From Syntrophaceae bacterium (GTDB taxonomy: Bacteria; Desulfobacterota; Syntrophorhabdia; Syntrophorhabdales; WCHB1-27): DNA of 6,234 nt. The first letter of the stretch is position 1; every line of letters starts with the position of its first letter. The notes under the pieces are model-generated. The model ran no database searches and was not told where the DNA came from. It saw only the letters and a program-made list of their open reading frames with translations. Positions 1 to 5,279 of the stretch are shown one piece after another. The stretch is taken from positions 1 through 6,234 of the forward strand of contig PLSJ01000201.1 in the NCBI GenBank assembly GCA_003165115.1. The letters are read 5' to 3'. The translations under genes were made by a program, and so were the position numbers.

Positions 1-2046
1 GTCGGTCATGTGGTACGTCATGAGCCTGTCGACCTGGATGCGGAATATATCCTCCGGGTACCTTATGTGGGCGGTAAGGTCTTGCGACAGATCCGAGAGC
101 GGCCTGAACGTGCCGGGGAACGCCTGGGCGTACGCGGAGATGATGGGGTCTTCCGGGTCGCTCACATAGAAGGAGACCGAGCCGTTGTAGGCGTCGATGA
201 CGGCCTTGACCGAGTTGCGGATGTAGTTGAGCCTGCTCGTGTACGGGTCGGAATAGGGATAGCGGGAGGAAGTGGTGTAGCAGTCCTGTATCCAAAAAAG
301 TCTCCCCTCGCTCACCACCAGGTAGGGATCGGGGTCGAGGGAGAGGAAAGGGGCGATGAGGCCGACCCGCTCGCGCACCGTCCGGTAGAGCTGGACCCTG
401 CTTTCCGGTGTGATGTAGTTCGATACGAGGACGTTCGCGTCGACGAGCTGCCAACTGAAGAGCAGCTTTCTCCAGAAGCTGCTCAAGGGGATGCCTCCCT
501 TCCCTGCATACTTTGTGTAGACGTTCTTATCGCCCTGGGGGTAATCGAATTCCTCGACGCCTGTCCTCACGATGCGGTAACCGGCCATGTTCTCCCCGTA
601 ATAGATGGCGGGCCGGTCGATTTTCAGGAGCGGGGATTCGGGCGGAAGGTCTTTGACCACCATGCGGGGAAAGTGCCCTTCCGTGGTCTCGGACACGTAA
701 CACATGGCGAGCCCGTAGCCGTGGGTAAATTCCAGGTACTGGTTGACCCAGGTGCGCGCCTGCTGGAAGACCTGCTCGCTCAGCTCCCGCCCCGAAACCA
801 TCACCTGGCGGTACCCCTCGCCGGGGAAGAGGTAGCGGTCGACGTCCACCTGGTAAAACCGGTAGTAAAGGCGCATCTCCTGGGTCTGCCTGAAAGTCTG
901 GAGCACCGGCTTCCAATCCCAGAGGCGGACGTTCTTCAGGGTGTCGTTGTTCCGGGAGACCGCGGCGAGGGAAAGGTCGTTGACGGCGCCGAAAGGACGC
1001 TCCTCGACCCGGTCGAGCTGATACGCCTGCCGGGTAAGGGCTATGTTGTGCTGGAGATAAGGTCTCTCGAGGGCCAATTCGTTGGGCTGGACCACATACG
1101 ACTGGAACAGCGCCGGAACGATGCCCAGGATCACGACCATGAGGACAAGGTAGGCCGCGACGCCCCCAAGGACGACGGCGAGCCTCCTGTGCTTCAGGTT
1201 GATCAGGACGCATGCGGCAAGGAGTGCCGTGGCCGCGCACATGGCCATAAGGCCGAGCCGTACGACGTGGTAGTCGGTGTAGCCCGCCCCGAAGACGGCC
1301 CCCCGTTTCTCGTACAGGAGCGCAAAGGTGTCGAGGTAGTAGCCGCTGGCCCATACGAGGAGAAAAAGGACGAACAGGATCGACAGATGGACGAACATCC
1401 GCCCGTGTTTGAAAGAGGCCGGTGTGAGCACGACCTGCCGGCTCACAAGGTAGCCGAGGAAGGTGAAGGGCATTGCGAGGAACGTGAGGACGGCGAGGCT
1501 TCTCTGTATCGCCTCGAAGGCGGGCAGACGGAAGACGTAGAAGCCGATGTCCTTGGCGAAGAGCGGGTCCGTCCGTCCGAACGAACCGCCCCAGAAGCAC
1601 CGGATAAAGGTGTCCCAGTCCGCCGAAAAGGCGAGGCCGAAGAGGAGCGCGAGGGCCAGGGAAATGAAAAAGCCGAGCAGGCCTATCCTTAGCGGCCTTG
1701 CACGGAATTCGTAGATGTCCGCGTCCGTCGGACCCTGATTGTGGATAAAGCCGCTCCTGTGCCTGCCAGCGGCTATCGTGATGTTGATCCAGAGATAGAG
1801 GAACACCGGCGCCCCGGCGGCGCAGAAAAGAAGGACCTTGATCCAGATGAGGCGCAAAAAGAGGGGACTGTACCCGACCTCCTTCATCCAAAGCCAATCG
1901 ACGAGCCAGGCCGAAGTCTTCGACACGAGAGCGAGGAGGAGCAAAAAGAGGACAAATGCCCCGAACAGCTTGATGATCCTCGGATTAGGCAGACTCACGC
2001 CGGCCGTGCCGCCCTCACCGCCATTGCCCCTTTGCGTGTATGCCAC
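1..2046 (-). CDS. UPF0182 (COG1615) family integral membrane protein, N-terminal 682 residues; 3' end outside window
   Basis: The minus-strand frame from a GTG at 2046-2044 stays open to the window edge. It begins VAYTQRGNGG (initiator read as Met). I read seven hydrophobic spans at about residues 25-42, 64-90, 120-141, 184-201, 220-239, 262-282 and 288-313, followed by a long hydrophilic and probably extracytoplasmic region. Family hallmarks from memory of UPF0182 are visible: DIGFYVFRLP (166-175), GAGYTDYH (253-260), QPNELALERPYLQHNIALTR (320-339), EEFDYPQGDKNVYTKYAGKGG (498-518 region), LDPDPYLVVSEGRLFWIQD (570-588) and RLNYIRNSVKAVIDAYNGSV (605-624). Family members are usually about 900 residues or longer, so roughly the last quarter is missing off the left edge. 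The GTG start is favoured by AAGGAGG five bases upstream; a nearby ATG (2064) is out of frame. The family has no established biochemical function that I can state. The gene is divergent from the TetR gene. Confidence 0.93.
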   Translation of the reverse strand, partial: MAYTQRGNGGEGGTAGVSLPNPRIIKLFGAFVLFLLLLALVSKTSAWLVDWLWMKEVGYSPLFLRLIWIKVLLFCAAGAPVFLYLWINITIAAGRHRSGFIHNQGPTDADIYEFRARPLRIGLLGFFISLALALLFGLAFSADWDTFIRCFWGGSFGRTDPLFAKDIGFYVFRLPAFEAIQRSLAVLTFLAMPFTFLGYLVSRQVVLTPASFKHGRMFVHLSILFVLFLLVWASGYYLDTFALLYEKRGAVFGAGYTDYHVVRLGLMAMCAATALLAACVLINLKHRRLAVVLGGVAAYLVLMVVILGIVPALFQSYVVQPNELALERPYLQHNIALTRQAYQLDRVEERPFGAVNDLSLAAVSRNNDTLKNVRLWDWKPVLQTFRQTQEMRLYYRFYQVDVDRYLFPGEGYRQVMVSGRELSEQVFQQARTWVNQYLEFTHGYGLAMCYVSETTEGHFPRMVVKDLPPESPLLKIDRPAIYYGENMAGYRIVRTGVEEFDYPQGDKNVYTKYAGKGGIPLSSFWRKLLFSWQLVDANVLVSNYITPESRVQLYRTVRERVGLIAPFLSLDPDPYLVVSEGRLFWIQDCYTTSSRYPYSDPYTSRLNYIRNSVKAVIDAYNGSVSFYVSDPEDPIISAYAQAFPGTFRPLSDLSQDLTAHIRYPEDIFRIQVDRLMTYHMTD

Positions 2047-2051
2047 GACAG

Positions 2052-2058
2052 CCTCCTT
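2052..2058 (-). promoter_or_regulatory. Ribosome binding site of the UPF0182 gene
   Basis: AAGGAGG on the minus strand lies five bases upstream of the GTG at 2046. It is a full-strength Shine-Dalgarno match and decides the GTG start over other possible codons in this frame. Confidence 0.85.
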
Positions 2059-2088
2059 GCGTTCATCAAATTGGTTCCGTGATAGCCA

Positions 2089-2117
2089 ATAATAATCCCT
2101 TGCAGGCCGGTTTTCAA
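2089..2117 (-). promoter_or_regulatory. Putative sigma-70-type promoter of the UPF0182 gene
   Basis: On the minus strand, TTGAAA (2117-2112) and TATTAT (2094-2089) are separated by exactly 17 bases. Each box matches 5 of 6 consensus positions. A transcript would start near 2082 and give a leader of about 36 bases before the GTG. Seen by eye only; no operator-like palindrome overlaps it. Confidence 0.55.
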
Positions 2118-2238
2118 GCAAGGATGCCTTCTTGCCGGCTTCATTGCGCCGTCCGCTCACAGGTGAAGAACAGCTTCTCTCTTTCCGGTTCCTTTTTGTT
2201 AAAGCGACAACCAGGGGTCGCGGCGCACACGAGATTTC

Positions 2239-2267
2239 TTGACACCGAAAACCTTTTCTGGTTTAAT
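2239..2267 (+). promoter_or_regulatory. Putative sigma-70-type promoter of the tetR-family gene
   Basis: A perfect -35 box TTGACA (2239-2244) is followed after 17 bases by TTTAAT (2262-2267, 5 of 6 matches to TATAAT). Transcription would start near 2274, giving a leader of about 23 bases before the ATG at 2297. The leader has only a weak Shine-Dalgarno (TAAGA, six bases before the ATG), which fits low-level repressor synthesis. The palindrome at 2267-2284 covers the predicted start site. Confidence 0.7.
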
Positions 2268-2284
2268 GTGAATATACATTCACA
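2267..2284. promoter_or_regulatory. Palindromic operator O1 over the tetR promoter start site
   Basis: TGTGAATATACATTCACA is an 18-bp inverted repeat; 16 of 18 positions match their reverse complement. It overlaps the last base of the -10 box and the predicted transcription start, the expected place for an autorepressor. Its arms (TGTGA and TTCACA) recur in the palindrome at 2901-2924, so the two are probably bound by the same TetR protein. Confidence 0.7.
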
Positions 2285-2296
2285 ATAAGAACTACT

Positions 2297-2887
2297 ATGA
2301 CAGAAAAAAAGAGCACCCACATAAGAAAAGAGGAAATCGTCCAGGCGGCCTTCAATGTACTGGGCAAAGGAGGGGCCAGGGCGCTCACCATTGCCGCCAT
2401 CGCCAAAACCGCCGGGATGAGTGAGGCCAACATCTATAGGCATTTTAAGAATAAAGACGACATCTACCGTGCTCTTGTAGACTTTATCGGTGCGGCCGTC
2501 ATGGGAAAGGCGGCTACCGTTGCGGCGGGAAGCAGGAAGCCCCTGGAGAAACTGGAGACGATTTTTTTTTCCCATATGGCGCTTATCGAAGAACACCCTG
2601 GAATGCCGCGCCTGATTTTTTCCGAGGACATCCGCCTGGGCAATAGAAAACTGGGGGAAAAGATCTCCTCGCGATTACGTGGCTATGTGGAGACACTGTC
2701 GGGTATCATCGCGGCGGGCGTCGATGAGGGAGACTTCCGCGAGGGGCTGTCGCCGAGGGAGACGGCGCTGACTTTTCTCGGGTTGATCCAGTCCACGGCG
2801 CTGCGCTGGACCATCGGCAGTGAATCTTTCGACATCAAAGTGGAGGCGGGAAACCTGTGGAGCAATTTCATGCGGCTCGTATGCTGA
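2297..2887 (+). CDS. TetR/AcrR-family transcriptional repressor
   Basis: The 196-residue product has the usual TetR length and layout. An N-terminal three-helix DNA-binding domain ends in a helix-turn-helix at about residues 31-50 (TIAAIAKTAGMSEANIYRHF), including the typical IYRHFKNKDDIYRAL extension (46-60). The rest (about 65-196) is a helical ligand-binding and dimerisation domain that I cannot assign to a known ligand class. The ATG at 2297 follows only a weak Shine-Dalgarno but fits the family N-terminus. The gene sits between two matching palindromes, one over its own promoter and one before the VKOR-family gene 58 bases downstream. Autoregulation plus control of that neighbour is therefore likely (inference). 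A run of nine T (2562-2570) lies mid-gene and encodes I-F-F-S at residues 89-92. The ligand is unknown. Confidence 0.93.
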   Translation: MTEKKSTHIRKEEIVQAAFNVLGKGGARALTIAAIAKTAGMSEANIYRHFKNKDDIYRALVDFIGAAVMGKAATVAAGSRKPLEKLETIFFSHMALIEEHPGMPRLIFSEDIRLGNRKLGEKISSRLRGYVETLSGIIAAGVDEGDFREGLSPRETALTFLGLIQSTALRWTIGSESFDIKVEAGNLWSNFMRLVC

Positions 2888-2895
2888 TTTTTTTT
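2869..2895 (+). terminator. Possible weak intrinsic terminator of the tetR-family gene
   Basis: CATGCG (2869-2874) can pair with CGTATG (2878-2883), including one G-U pair, around a 3-base loop. A run of eight T follows (2888-2895). The hairpin overlaps the stop codon and is separated from the T run by four bases, so it would be a weak terminator at best. If it works, the VKOR-family gene needs its own promoter. Confidence 0.35.
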
Positions 2896-2900
2896 ATCCT

Positions 2901-2924
2901 TTATGTGACCGTACGTTCACATAA
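2901..2924. promoter_or_regulatory. Palindromic operator O2 upstream of the VKOR-family gene
   Basis: A 24-bp inverted repeat with 22 of 24 positions self-complementary; its core is TGTGACCGTACGTTCACA (2904-2921). It shares the TGTGA...GT(A/T)...TTCACA layout with O1 at 2267-2284. It lies between the TetR stop codon and the VKOR start. CATAAT at 2920-2925 could be a -10 box partly inside it, but no good -35 box is visible and the leader would be very short, so the exact promoter is unresolved. Confidence 0.7.
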
Positions 2925-2933
2925 TTCCAGTGA

Positions 2934-2940
2934 GGAGGTG
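2934..2940 (+). promoter_or_regulatory. Ribosome binding site of the VKOR-family gene
   Basis: GGAGGTG lies five bases before the ATG at 2946, a near-perfect Shine-Dalgarno. This contrasts with the weak site of the TetR gene and suggests the VKOR-family protein is made at a higher level when de-repressed. Confidence 0.8.
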
Positions 2941-2945
2941 TTTCA

Positions 2946-3389
2946 ATGAAAAAGGCGACCTGTGTCCCGTGCTTCATGCTCATGTTCGCGCTTTTTGGAA
3001 TGGCCATCGCGTCTTATGACTGTTACATGATCTACAGCGGTCGATTGCTCTGGTGCCCCCCTCCCATAGACGGATGCAACACCGTGGCCTACAGTCCGGA
3101 TGGGCGCATCCGCGGCGTGCCGATAGGGTATTTCGGCCTCGTCTTTTATTCGATCATGTGCGCACTTGCGGCAGTCCTCGCGTTCGGCTCGTCCTCGCGC
3201 GGTTTACGCCTATTGGTGCTTCTCTATGCTGCAATAGGCGTGTGCGGTTCGATAGGCTTCATATATCTCGATCTCACCCTCATCCGCGCCTTCTGCATTT
3301 ACTGCCTGATATCGGCCATTCTGACGGTTCTCCTGCTCCTCTTCGCAATCGCGCACTTCAGGAAGCGAGAGCCGGAGCTCCTGGGCTGA
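2946..3389 (+). CDS. Vitamin K epoxide reductase (VKOR) family membrane thiol oxidoreductase
   Basis: The 147-residue product is a single-domain VKOR homologue. Bacterial VKORs re-oxidise a periplasmic DsbA-like partner and pass electrons to quinone, forming disulphides in exported proteins. The active-site CxxC is C117-I-Y-C120 at the head of the last membrane helix. The loop (shuttle) cysteines are C37 and C44 in WCPPPIDGC. The conserved loop Ser and helix entry are in SPDGRIRGVPIGYFGLVFY (50-68). Four membrane helices fit about residues 9-30, 60-80, 88-108 and 112-136. There is no fused thioredoxin domain, unlike many bacterial members, and no DsbA-like gene in the window. An additional C6-V-P-C9 stands at the predicted cytoplasmic end of helix 1. 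A matching operator upstream suggests control by the adjacent TetR protein. The family call is firm; the partner and quinone are inferred. Confidence 0.9.
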   Translation: MKKATCVPCFMLMFALFGMAIASYDCYMIYSGRLLWCPPPIDGCNTVAYSPDGRIRGVPIGYFGLVFYSIMCALAAVLAFGSSSRGLRLLVLLYAAIGVCGSIGFIYLDLTLIRAFCIYCLISAILTVLLLLFAIAHFRKREPELLG

Positions 3390-3392
3390 TCG

Positions 3393-3440
3393 GCGCATGG
3401 AGGGGGGCGGCGTCCGTTTTCGTCTCTCCTCTCCATGCGC
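3393..3440 (+). terminator. Long stem-loop after the VKOR-family gene, probable terminator or 3'-end hairpin
   Basis: GCGCATGGAG (3393-3402) pairs perfectly with CTCCATGCGC (3431-3440). The stem can extend inward through G-U and G-C pairs to about 15 bp (3407 with 3426), leaving a loop of about 18 bases. It starts three bases after the VKOR stop codon. The following bases are pyrimidine-rich (CTCTTATCTTCGTTT) but not a clean U-run, so it may act as a 3'-end stabiliser or Rho-aided terminator rather than a classic intrinsic one. It argues against a VKOR-kinase operon. Confidence 0.55.
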
Positions 3441-3558
3441 TCACGCTCTTATCTTCGTTTCGGCTCCATGGGACTTTCCGTCAGCTCCCTCTTGCGGTAG
3501 ACGAAAATAGTGGTGTACAGTGGTGAGTGTACCGGCCGGTGAGTTGACGGCGGTAACC

Positions 3559-3563
3559 GGAGG
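3559..3563 (+). promoter_or_regulatory. Ribosome binding site deciding the pfkB-family start
   Basis: GGAGG is placed four bases before the ATG at 3568. The earlier in-frame GTG at 3520 has no Shine-Dalgarno, and the 16 residues it would add do not resemble a PfkB N-terminus, whose first strand (here NRYDIVCIG) begins right after the chosen Met. Confidence 0.75.
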
Positions 3564-3567
3564 GAAA

Positions 3568-4452
3568 ATGAATCGCTATGATATTGTATGTATCGGCCAC
3601 ATGGGTACGGGTATAATCGTTCCTTTCGGGGGATCCTCTTTCGTCGAAGAGGGCAGCCCGCTGCTCTTTGCTTCAATGGCGGCCTCCCGTCTGGGAAAGA
3701 GAATTGCCGTCGTGACAAAAATCTCCGGGAGCGAAGAATACCTCCTGGAACCGCTGAAAGCTGCCGGGATCGATCTCTTTGTGAAGCCCGGAGATATAGT
3801 CCAATACCGTGTCGTCTTCCCGACCGCAGATGTCGATCAGAGGCAGGCTTTTCTGATAAAGGGCGGAGAAGTTTTTGCCGTTGGGGAGATGCCTCCTTTC
3901 GAGCCGTGCCTGGTGCACCTTTGCCTGGTAGGTGCCCGCGAGCCGCAACTGGACCTGATGCGCGCATTGAAGGCACGAGGATTCCGTTTGTCGGTGGACA
4001 TGCAGAGCTTCGTGCTACAGGCGGATAATGAGATCGGCATCGTCCGGCTTAAAGATGTTCCGGAAAAAAAGGAAATCCTGGGGATGACCGATTTCGTGAA
4101 GCTTGATGCCATGGAGGCGCAGATTTTGACGGGTGCCGAAGTGCCGCGGGAGCAGGCGGACGTGCTGGAAGACTGGGGAAGTTCCGAGGCCGTCATAACT
4201 TCTTCGGAGGGAGCGCTGGTTCGGAGCAAGGGCATAACCACTTTCGCGAAATTTACCAACAGGAGCACCAGAGGCAGGATGGGTCGGGGCGACACCGTGA
4301 TGGGATCGTACCTGGCACGCAGGCTGGATCATCCCGTCGAAGACTCGCTTCGGTTCGCCGTGGCGCTCGCATCGATCAAAATGGAATCCGCCGGTCCTTT
4401 CATGGGCTCACTGGACGATGTTATCGAGAGAATGGACAGTCCGCCCGGATGA
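3568..4452 (+). CDS. PfkB/ribokinase-family sugar or nucleoside kinase, divergent subgroup
   Basis: The product is 294 residues from the ATG at 3568. The fold order is that of PfkB kinases, which phosphorylate a hydroxyl of a sugar, nucleoside or related alcohol using ATP. It has an N-terminal strand YDIVCIG (4-10), the region of the first signature GSPLLFASMAASRLGKR (29-45), the strand FVKLDAMEAQILTG (176-189) corresponding to the usual N/D-x-x-E block, the nucleotide-site strand VITSSEGALV (209-218), and a catalytic motif GRGDT with the presumed base D242. Two departures from classical members are clear: Phe stands where the first signature usually has the substrate-binding Asn, and the anion-hole motif reads GRMGRGDT instead of DTTGAGDA. 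These suggest a subgroup with a different substrate, which I cannot name. It is separated from the VKOR gene by a stem-loop and converges with pstB1, so the context gives no functional clue. Confidence 0.85.
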   Translation: MNRYDIVCIGHMGTGIIVPFGGSSFVEEGSPLLFASMAASRLGKRIAVVTKISGSEEYLLEPLKAAGIDLFVKPGDIVQYRVVFPTADVDQRQAFLIKGGEVFAVGEMPPFEPCLVHLCLVGAREPQLDLMRALKARGFRLSVDMQSFVLQADNEIGIVRLKDVPEKKEILGMTDFVKLDAMEAQILTGAEVPREQADVLEDWGSSEAVITSSEGALVRSKGITTFAKFTNRSTRGRMGRGDTVMGSYLARRLDHPVEDSLRFAVALASIKMESAGPFMGSLDDVIERMDSPPG

Positions 4453-4508
4453 AAGGGCAAGGGGGACATCCTTCAACAAGTTTTGTAAGCGAGCTATGCG
4501 GGGGAAGT

Positions 4509-5279
4509 CTAGCCGAACCTGCCCGTAATATATTGCTCCGCCTTCTCGTGCCTGGGCGACGTGAAGACCTGCTCGGTCGCGCCGAATTCCAGCAGTTCGC
4601 CGAGGAGCATGAACCCCGTGTAGTCGGAGACACGGGCCGCCTGCTGCATGTTATGGGTGACGATGAGGATGGTGTAATCCTTCTTTAGCTCGATCATCAG
4701 CTCCTCGACGCGCATCGTCGCGATAGGGTCGAGGGCGGAGCAGGGCTCGTCAAGGAGGATGATCTCGGGTTCTATGGTGAGGAGCCTCGCGATGCAGAGC
4801 CTCTGTTTGGTTTCGTCGGGCAGAAGGAGGGCGGGTTGTTTCATCTTGTCCTTGAGGTCTTCCCAGAGGCCGACCGCCTGGAGACAGCGCTCCACGATCT
4901 CCTGGCGTCCTTTCTTCCTCATTCCGTGGATGGCAAGGCCGTACACCATGTTCTCATATACCGAGAAGGGAAACGGGTTGGGCCTTTGGAAGACCATCCC
5001 GACCCTGCGCCTCAGATCGATGATGTCGATAGTCTCCAGGGGCGCGTCGTCGATCGAGATGCGGCCGTCTATCCTCACGTCCTCCACCAGGTCGTTCAAC
5101 CGGTTGAAGCAGCGCAGCAGGGTCGATTTCCCGCATCCCGACGGGCCGATGAGGGACGTGATCGAATTCCTGTACACCTGGAAATCGATGTGCTGCAGCG
5201 CGTGGAAAGGGCCGTAGTAGAGGTTGATGTCTTCCGTGCGCAACGCCGTTCGTCCGGCCGCGGAAACGTCTTCTCTCAT
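4509..5279 (-). CDS. pstB: PstB-type phosphate ABC transporter ATPase, copy 1, with degenerate signature motif
   Basis: This 256-residue nucleotide-binding subunit of the Pst phosphate importer is recognisable as PstB by FQRPNPFPFSVYENMVYG (97-114), LLDEPCSALDPIAT (175-188) and the C-terminal EQYITGRFG. Walker A is GPSGCGKST (45-53), the Q-loop Gln is Q98, Walker B with catalytic Glu is D177-E178, the D-loop is SALD (181-184) and the switch His is H209. The ABC signature, normally LSGGQQQ, reads LPDETKQ (153-159; 4803-4823) with no insertion or deletion, while the flanking AL and QRLCIAR remain typical. A homodimer would therefore lack any normal signature contact. The start ATG overlaps the stop of the preceding pstB copy by four bases (ATGA), indicating translational coupling. 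It is the last gene of the operon on this side; no phoU follows. The best explanation is partnership with the other PstB copy. Confidence 0.93.
   Translation of the reverse strand: MREDVSAAGRTALRTEDINLYYGPFHALQHIDFQVYRNSITSLIGPSGCGKSTLLRCFNRLNDLVEDVRIDGRISIDDAPLETIDIIDLRRRVGMVFQRPNPFPFSVYENMVYGLAIHGMRKKGRQEIVERCLQAVGLWEDLKDKMKQPALLLPDETKQRLCIARLLTIEPEIILLDEPCSALDPIATMRVEELMIELKKDYTILIVTHNMQQAARVSDYTGFMLLGELLEFGATEQVFTSPRHEKAEQYITGRFG
4806..4823 (-). other. Replaced ABC signature motif (LPDETK instead of LSGGQQ) in PstB copy 1
   Basis: Codons for L153 to K158 read CTG CCC GAC GAA ACC AAA. Aligned without gaps to the neighbouring copy (ALKLSGGQQQRLCLAR against ALLLPDETKQRLCIAR), five consecutive residues differ while both flanks are conserved. 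The reading frame is intact on both sides, so a frameshift does not explain it. Confidence 0.9.

Noticed and set aside
10..1692. Long plus-strand ORF of 560 codons
   Set aside because: It is the antisense of the UPF0182 gene. Its translation is rich in charged residues without recognisable domains, typical of a mirror frame of a GC-rich membrane-protein gene. The opposite strand gives clear family motifs throughout.
527..1897. Minus-strand ORF of 456 codons
   Set aside because: It is the shifted frame of the same UPF0182 gene, dominated by Arg, Pro and Gly, with no ribosome binding site or domain.
2141..2596. Minus-strand ORF opposite the tetR start region
   Set aside because: It overlaps the well-supported tetR gene and its promoter, lacks a recognisable domain, and would be read through the operator.
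3531..3540. Perfect 10-bp palindrome ACCGGCCGGT before the kinase gene, with GTGTAC repeated at 3513 and 3527
   Set aside because: Short GC-rich palindromes are expected by chance, no second copy is seen, and no convincing promoter is positioned with it.
3520..3567. Upstream GTG start for the kinase (16 extra residues)
   Set aside because: There is no ribosome binding site before the GTG, whereas GGAGG precedes the ATG at 3568 and the PfkB fold starts there.
3449..3976. Minus-strand ORF of 175 codons opposite the kinase
   Set aside because: Antisense shadow with low-complexity basic composition; the plus strand encodes a recognisable PfkB protein.
4453..4508. Bidirectional terminator between the kinase gene and pstB copy 1
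   Set aside because: I looked for a hairpin with a T-run in this 56-base convergent gap and found only a four-base stem with a three-base loop.
4509..5279. pstB copy 1 as a decaying pseudogene
   Set aside because: The frame is intact, all other catalytic motifs are kept, and the start overlaps the upstream gene exactly. The missing signature is matched by an intact one in the partner copy, so decay is a poorer explanation.
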